Shown: positions 10,181-22,537 of the stretch, piece by piece
Position numbering within the stretch: position 1 is the stretch's first letter
Layout of the letters: the number at the start of each line of letters is the position of its first letter
NCBI GenBank assembly: GCA_963931865.1
Contig: OZ007505.1
Location: forward strand, 9,902,576 to 9,966,575
Length of the DNA stretch: 64,000 bases
Source of the DNA: Axinella damicornis
Lineage: Eukaryota > Porifera > Demospongiae > Axinellida > Axinellidae
Direction of reading: 5' to 3'
Made by a program: the position numbers and the translations under genes
Notes under the pieces: model-generated
Seen by the model: the letters and a program-made list of their open reading frames with translations, nothing else
Databases searched by the model: none
Told to the model about the DNA's origin: nothing

Positions 10181-13100
10181 CTGTAGAAAGGAAGTTTTAT
10201 TAATATCAATGCTTCAAACTATACATGTACATTGTATCTTTGTGTATTACCTACAGTACGCATCTTTAAAATTGTGATGAGATTTGGAACATTTTCCCGA
10301 CATGCATTTATGACGCAGCTTTGCCACAAATTAGAAGGCTTCTTCCGAAGAGCACTGGCAGCTAAGTTTCTGAAAAACGGTGCAGCTTTGCTTACGGATC
10401 TTCCAGAGGTATTCCGCAGCTGTGCTTAGGTCTTCCAGAGCTGAGTTTGTCATGTAAATCTGGTTCTGTGAAGGAAATTGTTCCACAAAAGTGTGTCAGT
10501 TTTAAAAATGCGTACCATATTGAAGCTGTAGGACACAATCAGAGTCCACTGAATTTTCCTGAAGGTGCGTGTGGGTGGGGTCTCGTAGCGATGCTCGAGC
10601 TCTCACGCATGCACTCATAATACTATAGTACCTCTGTCTCTGATCTGCCAGAAATAGTGAGCAAGCAGCTGATATCTTCCTGGGTACATGGCCGACGATG
10701 GTGCTCATTCGCATCACTGCTACTTATGGGTACGTTTCGTTACCACTCACATGGCAGTTTCTCTCCTACACTCATATCCCAGAGGTTTTTGTAGACGTGG
10801 TACCTCAAACACAGCTCTCCACCACAAACTCGGACTCCATCGCAGCCTACCGACACAAGATTTCACGTAAACTACCAAGCGCTGCGTGGCCACGTGGCCG
10901 TGCGGTTAATATGACGTCATTCTCGTTCTGCAAATCCGCCAAATTTTAATCCACCAAATGCAATACTAATAATACTTTGCTAAACTAAAGAAATCGTCCA
11001 AAAATGTGTTCAGTTTGTTACACTCCTGCTATAAAATAAATAGTTCTGTGCAATTCCCAAGACAAAAAATGGAAGCAAGAAATAACATTACACTTGTGGT
11101 AGAAAGATGTTCCACGTAATGTAATGAATGTTTGGCCATTTAGGAAAGGCGTATGAAGATTCACGCTATGCCACATGATTGCTGTTGTGCATTCATCCAA
11201 ACGTATATATATATATATGATAATTATCAGAGTGGTGAAAGTCCGACCTTGATGGTTCTGTTTCCCCCTTTTGAATGAGATTGCTTAGTGTGTGGACTAA
11301 GGAACACTGGTATATACCCAGAAGCAGCAACTGTCAGAAGTGAACCTCACGTATAGCCAGATAAATTACCCAAAGAATGGAAGTGGCAGAGAAAATATCA
11401 AAAGAGACTGCAAAGTGGGGAGACAGCACCCGACAACAAAAGTGATCCCATTGAGGGAAAAGACAGATGCCCTGCAGGCAAGTAGGATAAGTCATGTTAT
11501 TGTTTCAGACATGTACCCCATGGTTGCTGATTTTGAGACGCCTAGTATGTTTCCTCACATGTGTGACATCAAGGGTAGAAAGGTGGTAGAAAGGACTTAA
11601 TTGAACGTGGGCGAACTGGGGCTCAGAACAACAAGAAGAGCAAAGGTACGAGGTAACTTACCACACGTATCTAGCTAGCGGGGGGCGACTGTCATATACA
11701 CCAAGCGTTGAACGTGTTGTTGGTTGAACACTACGCAAAACTTTGCTTTTTTGTTCTGAAAATTTTTGCCATTTGTCAATTACGACATGATCACGTGAGG
11801 AAAAATACCAGGCTCTCCCTGCTTGTATGTACTGCAAGTGACGAAAAGCTGGGTGGGGGCCTGGGAACGAGGCTAGGTGTAAGCCACGCTTTCATAAAGC
11901 CAGAGCTGTCCATTTTTTTTTGAAGCCTGCTAATGAGCGTGAGCAGCAGGTGGCACACACAGCCTGTTGGCTGCCCCCGTAGTGCCAAAGGAGGATGGTC
12001 AAATTAGGCTATGTGGTCACAATAAACGACGAGCGAGAAATTGATCACTACTCCCTGCCAAAATTACATAACCCGAGGAACATTTTGCAAAGTTGGCAGG
12101 CAGGAAGAGATCCACAGATCCAGGGTACGAATCCGTGGGATGTGACAGAGAACAACATGGTGGAGGATTAATATCGTACATTTCAGACTTTCAAGTGAAT
12201 TCTACATTGTGTCATGACATCAAAAATGCAAGTGCTATATATACTCAGTATGCACGATGAATTATGTACTGACCACCTGAAATTAATTCTGCACGTATGT
12301 CTAAGTTAGATACTGCAGTAGTAGCTCACAACAATCGACTTACAGACAGAAAGGTTAGCGTCATGTGAAGACCTGCTGCCCAGATCATTCTTCACAAGGC
12401 ATCTGTAGTAACCTTGGTCACCTTTCTTTACAGATTGAATGCTCAAAGTTTTAGTGCCAGTTCCATGTAATCTATTGTCATCGTAGAGATCACCGCCATC
12501 TTTCTGCCACCGGAATGTGAGGCCATCTCCTTCAGCATCAATTGTAAAGGTTGCTTCAGCTTCAGCAGTTACTGACAAACTATTTGGATGCCGAATGACG
12601 CGGGGAGGATCAACGGATGGCACTAGCAAAATGAGAACAATAATCCATCTGTCATCATAAATGACATTATTATCAATACAATGAAATTACATGAAGCTCC
12701 AAATCGTATAAGCTTTTTCGTGTGGCCTTCTCGACGTGAAAGGCAGTACTGTAAGTACTATGGTATAACTTTAATTTTACGGCACACACTGCAGTATATG
12801 TGAATGAAATATACGCAATCAAATGCCACCCTTGATTAGTGGCCACCCTCGAATAATTGCCACACCTCCAGAAGGGCTGAACAAAATAAACGCCGCACTT
12901 GTTAAGTAGCCGCGGCTCCATGGTACATGAGCAACCTTGTGCGAATGGCCGGGCGAAGCGCTTTGTCTAACGCTAGTGCTGAAGAAGGGAAGCGACTGTG
13001 ACTGTTTTGCTGTGAGCGTGAAGAGAGGAGAACAGATTGTTGGTCTGTGAGCTGTCTAGGAACGTTCGGTGTGGAGGGCGAGTGATGTATGTGTGACCGG

Positions 13101-16100
13101 CAAAATCTTTCATGGAAGTATTAAATAACTTTTTGACGGTACCACGCGGAGCGAAGCAAACTTCATGAAGCTTCTTCTTTGCAAGCTTTTACTCCACTAC
13201 AAAGCGGTACATACACGGTACTCAATCCGTTTCTTCATTCTGAGTTTAATAAATGCCGCCCTTGATTAGTGGCCGTCCTTGAATAGTAGCCACGGTAAAT
13301 CGCATGAGAAATAAATAGCCATGGCATTTGATCGCAGAAATACGGTATTGCGCCAGTTTTGCATAGCAACAGTTTCACAACCAGATTCATTATACCTAAC
13401 GGCATAAATTATATTTAAATAGCTTACAATTCCATGCGTAGAACTTGAGAAGGGGAAAGAGAATGCTCATGGCCAAAACCAGTAGTGCTACGAAACCCAC
13501 CCATGGTAGACAAGTACCTGCAAGTGTAAAAAAAACCCAAAACAATAGAACACGATAGGCAGTCTACACTCTGAGTCCCTGACACCCCCCGGCTATAACA
13601 GCAATGAATTCTGAGGTAAAGATGCACCCAAAAATGCACCGAATGTGACGGGACATCATATATGTGCCTGAAGCAGACTAACATCATTTGAGTAGACCAG
13701 GGTATTAGCCTCAAAGGAGCTGGATAGAGATTCGTACCCAACTGGGCAGTGTGCAATTAATTTCTGCTCTGTGCCAGTCAACAGTGCACTTCCACACTGG
13801 TGCAAACCGGCAAGTCAGTTCGATAAGGAATGTGGTCTTGTCAATAATGGAACTTACAGACAGATAGTTCAGCTTCAAATGAAGTTGTTCTTCCTACATC
13901 ATTCTCCACAAAACATCTGTAGCAACCTTTGTCACCCTTCTTCACAGATAGAATGCTCAACGTGACAGAGTCAGTGCCACAGTATCCATTACCATCAACT
14001 AGATCAACGCCATCTTTTTGCCACTGAAATTTAAGGGAATCACCACTGGCTTTAACACTAAACGTTGCTTTCAATCCAGCTGCTACTGTCTGAGGTTTTG
14101 GATGCTGAGTGATTCTGGGAGGATGAACTGCAATGGAGAAGAGAACAGGGTATTACGTCATAGTCATCACACTAGATTTAATAGTATCCTTACAGACAGT
14201 CAACTGAGCATTTCCTGTTGATTTTCTTTCTTCTTTGTTTTCTAAAAGGCATCTATAGTGTCCCTCATCATCCTTTTTGACTTGTTGAATATGCAGGGTG
14301 TCCTTGCTAGTATCACGGCATCTGTTGTCATCACGTAGGTCAATGCCATTTCTCTGCCATTGCAATGCCAAGCCATTTCCTCTGGTTTCAACCATAAACG
14401 TTACTTCTGTTCCAGTGGCTACTAACCGACTGTCTGGACACTGAATAACTTTGGGATCAACTGCAAATAAAGATAAAGGCCAATGACCAAAATGAGGAAG
14501 TGTAGCATAGTTCACTAAACAGAAGTAGCATAAAATTCACTCACAGATAAGAAGCTGAGCACTGCTCGAAGGATGTGCTTCCACCACATCATTCTTCACA
14601 AGACATTTGTAGTAACCATGATCACTCAACGTCACATGTGGAATGTCCAGAGTGTCAGTGTCACAACAAACAAATCTATGGTCATCAAATATCTCAGTGC
14701 CATTTCTCTGCCACTGGAATGTGAGGTTATCCCCTCTGGCTTTAATCCGAAAGGTTGCCTTCTCTCCAGTGGCTACTAACTGATGTTCAGGATGTTGAAT
14801 AACCTGGGGAGGATTAACTGAAAGCAAAAAGAGAATGTAACTATGACAAATGATTACCACATTATCATACACTTATTATCCTTACAGACATCGAGCTGAG
14901 CGTTTCTTGAAATCTTGCTTTCCACTTCATTTTGCAGAATACATTTGTAATGGCCTTTGTCACTTTTTCCAACATGTTGAAGACGAAGGGTATAAGTGTT
15001 TGTGCCACGGCATCTGTTGTTATCATACAGGTCACTGCCATCTTTCTGCCACTGGAACTTGAGGCTGTCTCCTCTGGCTTCAACCGTAAATGTTACTTCC
15101 ACTCCAGTGGCGACTGACTGACTCATTGGATGCTGAATGACTTGTGGGAGATCAACTAAAATAAAAGAACAGAAGAAGTGGTATACACAAATTCTTCAGT
15201 TTCCATGCCACTTCAGAAATTTGTTGACCCTACACTTAACCCTTTGATGAAGTGCTAACGGTATATACGTAGCAGCCATTTTATTGTAATGCTATATATA
15301 GCCTCGTTCCCAGGCGCTTGGTAATTTACCGAGTGCCTGGGGCTATGCTATAGACACAGCTGGAACTCTCCCTGACTGCCCCCACTATACGAACTTGACA
15401 GAATGACTACAGCAGCATCAGAGGATCTTTCTAACAAGAGTCATAGGAAACTGCTATACTGCATGGTGAGGTACGCATTCACTGCAGATAGAGCCTATAA
15501 ATATTTGCTTACGAGTAGAAAGTTGAGCACCCCTTGAAAATTTCCTGTCTATATTGTTGTCCAAAAGGCATCGGTAGGAGCCTCGGTCATCCTTCTTCAC
15601 ATTCTGAACATGCAGAGTGTCAGTGCTGGTGCCTTGGTGTCTGCTGTCATCAAATAGATCATTGCCATCCTTCTGCCACTGAAATGTGAGGTTATCTCCT
15701 CCGGCTTTGACCCTAAAAGTTGCTTCCGCTCCAGTGGCTACAACCCGATTCTCTGGATGCTGAGTGATCTCAAGGGAACTATTACCTTGAGAAGGAAAGA
15801 GGAACGAGGAATGGTACTTCAACGTGCAAAAGCACTCAAAATCTGGTGAATATATAAGCATGTCAAACACTGTCATGGTTTAACCAAAGCAGCTTGTGTG
15901 GAAGCACTGTACTTAGCCAAATTGAATATGTTATGAGTATAGAACAGGATCCTGTAGAAGATCATATATATCACATGCAAAACCTATATTGGGACCCAAC
16001 AATGAAACATACATACCACTTATGTTTCGTCTCCTTTCACCAATTGAAGTCTCAGACTCTCGACTACCCATTCTGGGGAGCTCCCAATAGTCACCATCAA

Positions 16101-19100
16101 GGGATGAGTGTATAGAATCCATTCCCTCTACATGGCGATAATGACTTAGTGTAAGGTCATATGAACCTTCTCTGGAAAGACTAAGTTCGTTATGCACGGA
16201 ACCTCCACTATCTGTTCTAGCATATGCAGAGTAATCTGATTTACTATCATCCAAAAATACACTGCCAACAGATGAGCAGGAGTCCGCCCTGGATGAGCAT
16301 GAGTCTGTCCTGGATGAAGACTGCAATGGTGCAAGGAATATCGGACTCAAGTCTATGACCCTATGTATTACCCACTGCATGGTTATTTGGTGTACGCTTT
16401 CCATGCTACAGAGAAATGAAACTAGCTATGTATAAATGAAAGAAAATCAACTCCTGCAAGTGAAAAGAATGGTCACGTGAGTTGATTATTTGGCATACCA
16501 AAAAAGAAGAACTGTAGGGCAGGTGCATTGACCATTACCTTCTTTCCTGGTCTTCCCTTGCTCTTTGAGGATGAAGAACTGGATTTCCTACTTGTAAACT
16601 GTGTAGAATGGATGCAACAACCAGGTAAATGTATCAGCACCAGATCACTTCAAGTTTTCATATCTAGAATTCAACTTTCACAAACCTTCCAGCTGAATGC
16701 ATTCTCCAACTTGATTCCTTGAGCTTCCTGACTGTGATAAATTGGATTTCCTCGCAGCAAAATATGTTTAAGCTGAGGGCATGCAGATCTAACTAGTTTG
16801 TGGAGAGCACTGTTTGCATCTTCCTCAATCATATTATCTTCAAGCCTCCATTTCTCAAGTTTCTCATGTTTAAAAAGTGCCGGAAGCTCATCTCGCCCAA
16901 AGCTTTGAAGCGCTTTGTGCCTCAAATCGTGTGAAGTTATCTGGCAGTTGAAAGACCACAGAAGCTTCAATGACTGGCAGACCGACAGGAAAGCCAGAAG
17001 GATCTCAATGCCATCGCCAGTGAAGTAGTTGTTGCTAATTCTTAGGTATCCAAGGTGATGATTATGATTCAGAAAATTGCAGAACCACTTTAGATCTGAG
17101 GTTGCTGGTTCAGACATGAGTGTGTGTGAGGACTGCAACAACTGTTGGATAAAAGCAGACACTTCAGTCTTGTCAGCTTCACCAATTCTGTTTTCCGTGA
17201 GATCGATGTCCTCAAGGGAGGTATTGGTTGAGAGAGCACGAAGAAGGATGATAGCTCCCTCACTGCCCAGGTTGCACCTTGAAAGGCTAAGGGAATGTAG
17301 TGGGCAGTTCTCAGATTCCAGCATTCTGGCTATTTGTGATGCTCCCTCTGGTCCCAGCGGGTTTCCTCCAAGGTAAAGGCGGGCAACAGGTAGACTACCT
17401 GTTGTAATTACTTCCACTAGCTGAAGTACGCCTTCTGCATGCAAGTCATTGTCAAACATTTCAAGATGAGAAATAATGTGGCTGGTGTGTAGAGAGTATT
17501 GTGTTAAACAACCAGTGAACTTATGCATGCCTTCATCAGTGAAGTTAACCTTGTTCACCCACACTTTGTGTGGACTCTTTAACATTGCTAAGGATTTGCC
17601 AAGAGCTTCGGCACCAGCTAAGCTAAGCAAATTGCATGATATGTCAAGGTCAGTAAGGTTTGGGCAGTATGATGCAACTGCATCAAGAAGTGCAGCCAAG
17701 GCAGTTTCATCCGATGGAGAATCCTCTAAAACTCCCCTGACTCTAAGAACCTTCAGATATTTTAAATATTCCAAGGATGTTGCAAGACACGTTACACCAG
17801 GTATACCAAGATCATTTCCAGACAAAATCAGTTCAGTTAGTTGTTTGTGATGCTGAACAGATTCCATCAGCCTGACAGAGATTTCCTCATCATTTCTCGT
17901 GATCCCTACATTCCTGAGGGAAATCTTTTCTAGTGAGGAACCAAATTCAAGAATGTCAGCTAGAATTAAAGCTCCAGAAGATCCAATTTTATTGGAAGTG
18001 AGGTCAAGTTCTCTGAGAGACAAAAAAGCAGGAAGAACTGTTGAAAAGTGTTTAAAGCTGTCAGCTGTAATATCAGCACAAGGAATGTGAAGCTTCTCTA
18101 CATTAACCTTGTGAACAAGGGAACCAATGATCTCCATCATCCCTCTATCACCACAGCTGCTGAATTTAAGTATTATCTTCAGCGGTACCACAGTATGACT
18201 GATTGCTTGGGCTATAGCAACACAATCGTACGCAGAAAGTTTGCAGTCATAAGGGCCAAATTTACCCTTAAGATTTGCGGCAACTACTTCATCCACTACT
18301 TCACTACTTGCTTCATATGCGCAACGACAGAGGTGAAGTTTGTAGTCGTGTTTAGGATCATTGGACTTCAAGCAATTGGAGATGACACCTTGAGGTATGT
18401 CCTGATTGGAAATACCAAAGTAAAACTGCCACACCATCTGGAAACTAGGGAGTTTTGAGAATTTTTCTCGGCTGATGGCAACCTGCTTTAACCCATCAAG
18501 ATTTGAGATATGTCTAGCTGCCAAGTATTCTTGGAAGGTTTGGTGAGTGAAATAGAAGAGAAGACTGCAGCGACCATCTGCGGTATAGCTCAGGGTGGAC
18601 TGCAGTAGGCCTAAGCTTTGATGAAAAAATGGGAGATCCCTTGAAGTGGAGGGAAATACACTTTCAAGATCACTTCTTGTGAACGTGGTTTGACCTTCCT
18701 TCAGTGCTGTGAATGCCAGGTTACAGAGCTTAAGCATTGGAGGCCATGACCACAAACCAGCCGGCTTGTCCTCCAATTGAACCAATAGATTCATGAGTTG
18801 GGGAAAGTTTCGCTCTATCTCACAATATACCACATTGAAGATGATCCGGGTGTACAATTCGCTTACTGAGATGGGAATGCTTTCTCCGTTAATCTTCCAG
18901 AGGTGACACACAATGGCACAGTTCAGTGGGTTCATACACACATTCTCAACAACTGGGCTAGCTTCTAATTGTTGGATGAGAGGAGTTGCTGGGTCAATAT
19001 TTGATTTGACGTAGTTCTCAACATCCTCCTTAGAAAAGCCTTGGAGTGTGACGCAACGATCAAAAGCTCTGTGTAAGCCATCGGAAGCTACAACACGGGA

Positions 19101-20317
19101 GGTTACAATGACAGATGCAAAAATTAATTGCAAACACCTGAAGAAAATGATATCGTGAAGTATGGACCCATCCTGGTGCAATCCTTTGGAAAGTTCGTCC
19201 CAACCATCCAGAACAAAGAGGCAGCCTTTTCCATGTGAAAGATGCTTGACAGAGAAACCTTCAAACCCTGGACAGCTACGAAGAAGCAGATCATCCAACG
19301 ACTCCGAAGACACAATTTTCTCCATACACAGTGGTATAAAGAACACCAGGGAAAACTCATTCAAAAATGCGCCCTTCCCCCATTCACAGAGAAGCTTCTC
19401 ACAGAATTTGCTTTGCCCACCCCTGGTTCACCTAGCACTAGCACATTTCGAATTGGTTTTCCATCAGTACCAGGCTTGAACAGGGATTTGTAATCAATAG
19501 TTGCAGCATTACTTCCTTCTGAAGTGGTTTCCGTTGCTACGTTATGTTCGAGTAGTCGTGGTTCCAGCAGCTCTTGATTTGCAGAAGGTGGCCATCGAGC
19601 ACGTACCTGTACTCTCCTTTCCAGGTAAAATCTCTTTAGGGACTGAGATAATGACTTAGTGTAAGTAGCCGCAGCTGCCGGCACTTTCTCAAACTGTGGT
19701 TGATCTAAGATTAAATTGGCAAGCTCAGCATGTCCAGAGGGATTTGCTGTGTCCTCTTGAAGGCACTGCACTAGTCTCGATACACCATCTGAGCGCTTTT
19801 GAACTGAACTCATCAACAGGTCAAACTTTGACATTTTTGATTCTGTTTGAATTATATCACAGTACTCAGAAACTGAGAGAAGCCAATGCTTGTTTAAAAG
19901 TGGCAGGAGCGCATGTACATCAAGAAGCATGCAGAATTTATCTTTCTCTGCTCTAAGGGCATCAGCACTAGGAGTGACAGTGTGAGTCAATGTGATTGGA
20001 GGCTGGAAGGTCTGTGCCTCACTGAGAATGGCAGCAAGGTTTTGATGGGGTTTGTAATCAGAAGTGAATTTCAAGCTCTGGATAAAACTGCTCAGAGGAT
20101 TGTCACATTTAGATAACAAAAGGTAGGAGAGAAGGAAGTTAACCTTCTGCCATGGAGTCCTACCGAAAGCCAGAAGTTGATCATACTGCTCCTGGGTTAA
20201 ACATTCAAGCTGAAAGAGCTGAGAGAGAAGGTCAGGGTTGTTAATGTTTAGATATTTCTGGATGTCTTGATGTCTAAACAGTAAGACACTGTGTGTGAGG
20301 TTCCTACCTGTTGACAT
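9888..20317 (-). CDS. CARD-CARD-NACHT-LRR-Ig(x6)-Death protein, ten exons
   Basis: Seen: exons (high to low coordinate) 20317-16686, 16598-16539, 16320-16017, 15785-15513, 15155-14886, 14817-14545, 14460-14194, 14127-13858, 12622-12344 and 10180-9888. Every intron is GT-AG. The first two junctions are phase 0 and all later ones phase 1. Allowing for one missing base in exon 1, the lengths sum to 1,974 codons (about 1,973 residues) with a single terminal TAG. Known: NLRs sense danger or microbes through NACHT/LRR and signal through death-fold domains; sponges have large NLR sets. Inference: one cytosolic receptor. No signal peptide, membrane segment or new start lies between the LRR and Ig parts. 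An alternative is two adjacent genes, but the matching phases and lack of a promoter-sized gap argue against it. I know of no described protein with this order. Confidence 0.75.
11544..11810. mobile_element. MITE, copy B (intronic)
   Basis: Second copy of the element at 5546-5805, with AGTATGTTTCCTCACATG and CACGTGAGGAAAAATACCA ends. It lies in the last intron of the NLR gene. Confidence 0.75.
12344..15785 (-). CDS. NLR exons 4-9: six Ig (I-set-like) domains
   Basis: Six consecutive phase 1-1 exons of 267-279 nt each encode one Ig domain: 15513-15785, 14886-15155, 14545-14817, 14194-14460, 13858-14127 and 12344-12622. Each reads as IxQHP...(V/A)(A/T)(T/A)G...TFxVxAxGDxLxFQWQ+(D/N)G...DTLxIxxVKKxDxGxYRC. 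The F-strand cysteine (YRC or YKC) is kept in all six, but the B-strand cysteine is replaced by Ile or Val in all six (TFTI, TFSV, TFMV, TFRI, TFTV, TFRV), so the standard disulphide cannot form. One-domain-per-exon, same-phase structure allows duplication by exon shuffling. A MITE sits in the intron between Ig5 and Ig6. Confidence 0.85.
12800..13349. mobile_element. MITE with CGATCAAATGCC ends (intronic)
   Basis: Both ends carry inverted copies of an ATACNGCAATCAAATGCC-like terminus followed by the motif CTTGATTAGTGGCC. A related end fragment lies at 33795-33905. It sits in the NLR intron between Ig5 and Ig6. Confidence 0.65.
15301..15345. repeat. CCTCGTTCCCAGG hairpin element
   Basis: GCCTCGTTCCCAGGCGCTTGG pairs with CCGAGTGCCTGGGGCTA about 15 bases on. 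It lies in the intron before the second Ig exon. Confidence 0.7.
16017..16598 (-). CDS. NLR exons 2-3: basic and Ser-rich linker
   Basis: Exon 2 (16539-16598, 60 nt) encodes FTSRKSSSSSSKSKGRPGKK, a Ser/Lys-rich segment with an AT-hook-like or nuclear-localisation-like core (KGRPGKK). Exon 3 (16017-16320, 304 nt) encodes about 101 Ser/Asp-rich residues with several tyrosines (DYSAY, GSYDL, DYWEL) and no recognised fold. Both join in phase 0, and exon 3 ends in phase 1, matching the Ig exons. Likely a flexible, possibly phosphorylated linker between the LRR and Ig parts; that role is inference. Confidence 0.65.
16686..20317 (-). CDS. NLR exon 1: two CARD-like domains, NACHT, LRRs
   Basis: Start chosen at the ATG at 20317. 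Residues about 10-95 and 130-220 form two death-fold (CARD-like) helical regions (LTQEQYDQLLAFG in the first). Walker A, GEPGVGK, is at about residues 296-302; Walker B, GCLFVLDGWDEL, about 70 residues later; the NLR hallmark FTHQTFQEYLAA follows. RI-type leucine-rich repeats (LRELDLTSNKIGSSG, LTELILSGNDLG) fill about residues 750-1210. Odd: directly after the Walker A lysine one base is missing (run of T at 19412-19414 on the plus strand), so the frame shifts and would stop at 19361. The NACHT sequence resumes perfectly in the next frame at about 19410. This is either a sequencing error in a draft or a recent null mutation. Exon 1 ends in a phase-0 donor, AAG/GTTTGT. Confidence 0.85.
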
Positions 20318-21174
20318 GGTCTCTTAACTTGTACGTACGATGTAAGGTTATTAAGGACTCACATAGCGACTGAAGAAATCAGAATGTTTGATATTAACAA
20401 CAGTGCTCAATTGTTGGTTGACAGCTATTTCTTGGTGTGCTGTTTGTCACCTTTGATTCAGAAATGGATTTGTCTCTATCAGTGAGTGCGCAGACAAATC
20501 TCAATAGTTATATTATCGATTTGAAAACACAATATCAATGAATCGGTGATACAATTGCTCCACTGCTGTAGAGGTGGCTTGAACTGTTGGATGCGTAGTT
20601 GTACGGAAGGAGACTTGAGAAGTTGTGTTTGAAAGCACACCGGGAAAAACAGCTATAGACAGGAAATAAAGAGAAAGTAAACATGCTTATCAAGTACGCA
20701 CAGAATAAACAACTGAAATTAACAGTCTTGCTGGATGGTATCTACTGGACGCCTCAAAATGGCATTTGCTGTTACATGATCATAGCCTACTGAATTTTAA
20801 ACTTTCACATGTTTGATTCATCGCACTGAATTTTAAACTTTCACATGTTTGATTCTGGTATTGCATGCTGTCATTCTAATGCAGTACAATTTAAGTGTGT
20901 GTGAGAAAGGAGTAAAGTAGTTGGGTCCCAGACACAAGCTACGTAGCATGATCTCCAATCTTCGTTCGACTGTTGCACGTAGCCTTGTACCCAGGCGCTC
21001 GGTATGGGGATCTATAAGACACAATTCTGTTCAACCAAACCGTGTCATATACAGCCTCGGTATAAGGTTGGAAAGTAGTGATGAAGGACAAACAACTGAC
21101 AGCAATACGCGCCCATATAATGGCAAGACTGTATAATATCTAAAGCACGTAGTTATGTCTGTCTATGTCAATTA
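20318..21174. other. Upstream region of the NLR gene
   Basis: No gene recognised. A 29-bp word (TGAATTTTAAACTTTCACATG and flanks) is tandemly repeated at about 20791-20856. A half CCTTGTACCCAGGC hairpin copy lies near 20981. The NLR promoter probably falls here, but no core element is clear. Confidence 0.4.
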
Positions 21175-21637
21175 CCGTAGTGTCCCATTAATACGCCCCC
21201 CCCCCCCCCCCCCCCCCCCCCCCCCTATTCTGTACACTACATCCAGCCCAAAGAGGGGAGGGGGCGTATTTTCGAGTACGAAATTAGTTACGCCCCCTCA
21301 AAAAGTTTTGGTATGTTTATGACACTGCAAAGGTTTATGTTCACAGTTACAAAAGTACAAACGATCGCCAGTACTGTTCGTGGTCATCATGCGTGGTCTC
21401 CCTACATCGGCGAGGAGAGCTGCACTTCAACTCAAGGGCCATAACATTCACGACAACTTCTGCGCTGTAGCCATCCTCAAGAACAGCAATACTGTCGGTC
21501 ATGAACCATGGAACATTTCCTGGTATTTCCTGTGGAAGAGTGGCAGCGAGATGACTTGTACCGCCGGCGTCAATGTTGCAACGGTGACTACTCGATCTGA
21601 TCTGAGAGACGATCTGCAAAGTTGCGCACGTGTTGGT
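21175..21637. mobile_element. PIF/Harbinger-like MITE, copy 1 (cut by the gap)
   Basis: Begins CCGTAGTGTCCCATTAATAC after a TTA flank, followed by a poly-C expansion, then about 300 bp closely matching 51340-51640. The right end is lost in the run of N. The TWA flank fits PIF/Harbinger. A minus-strand open frame (VPW.MTDSIAV.EDGYS.VVVNVMA) shared with copy 2 may be a transposase relic. Confidence 0.7.
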
Positions 21638-21837
21638 NNNNNNNNNNNNNNNNNNNNNNNNNNNNNNNNNNNNNNNNNNNNNNNNNNNNNNNNNNNNNNN
21701 NNNNNNNNNNNNNNNNNNNNNNNNNNNNNNNNNNNNNNNNNNNNNNNNNNNNNNNNNNNNNNNNNNNNNNNNNNNNNNNNNNNNNNNNNNNNNNNNNNNN
21801 NNNNNNNNNNNNNNNNNNNNNNNNNNNNNNNNNNNNN
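21638..21837. other. Assembly gap (200 N)
   Basis: Exactly 200 undetermined bases, a conventional scaffold gap of unknown true size. Open frames crossing it are not real. Confidence 0.99.
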
Positions 21838-22533
21838 CTGTAATCATCTATATCCTGCCACAATATTATATTCATCTGCCTGTCTGAAGATATGGGCTAT
21901 AGTTATTGCACTTAATTATATTGCATCATAATTTATCATGGATGTATATATACCAACTTTTGACAAAGGATTTCGTTGCATTTGTATCCCTGGCAACCAG
22001 TGTTGAAAATCCTTTGTGCTCTGTGTTGACATCATATGTGTTTGACTACACAAGAGGGGACACAGAATCGCTCTTTGGGTTTCTCCTCCAATGGGTTTGA
22101 TGATGAATCAGCAAAACACTTGCTCCCAACAATGTGACTAGTGATAGGAGCGTGCAGCAAGCCTGTATGGTTGTGGCTGTTTGTTTGTGTGGGCAGCCAA
22201 ACAAGACTAACACAGTGGTGTAGGAAGCAAATTGAGAGCACAGAGGTCAAGTTTCGGAAGCGGTGGTGAACTACGCATTTCGAAAGTTTTTTCCAACAGT
22301 GTATATTTATGCATTGAGTATATACGACATCTGGAAATGCCTTAGCAAACCTGCTTGAAGCACTTTTGCTGACAGACAGACAGACAGAGAGACACAAAAG
22401 CATTGTTAAATCCATGCTGCACATGCGTGAGCGGGGTAACAACTGTATATAGACAGCATAGAAAAAAAACAGTTCATCTGTTTCTTGTGATCTGCATAGG
22501 AATCAGCTTGACTTTAACAAGTATGCTAACTAC
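21838..22533. other. No gene seen
   Basis: Contains a short (CAGA)n run near 22375. No domain-bearing frame. Confidence 0.5.
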
Positions 22534-22537
22534 TTAA

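Noticed and set aside
12095..12150. tRNA or SINE B-box-like GGTACGAATCC
   Set aside because: No matching A box, anticodon arm or poly-A tail.
9888..16404. Separate Ig-Death gene downstream of an NLR gene
   Set aside because: No start codon with signal or promoter precedes the Ig exons, and the linker exons join the LRR exon and Ig exons with matching phases. Kept only as the alternative model.
21347..21931. Open frames across the N run
   Set aside because: They exist only because N codons are not stops.
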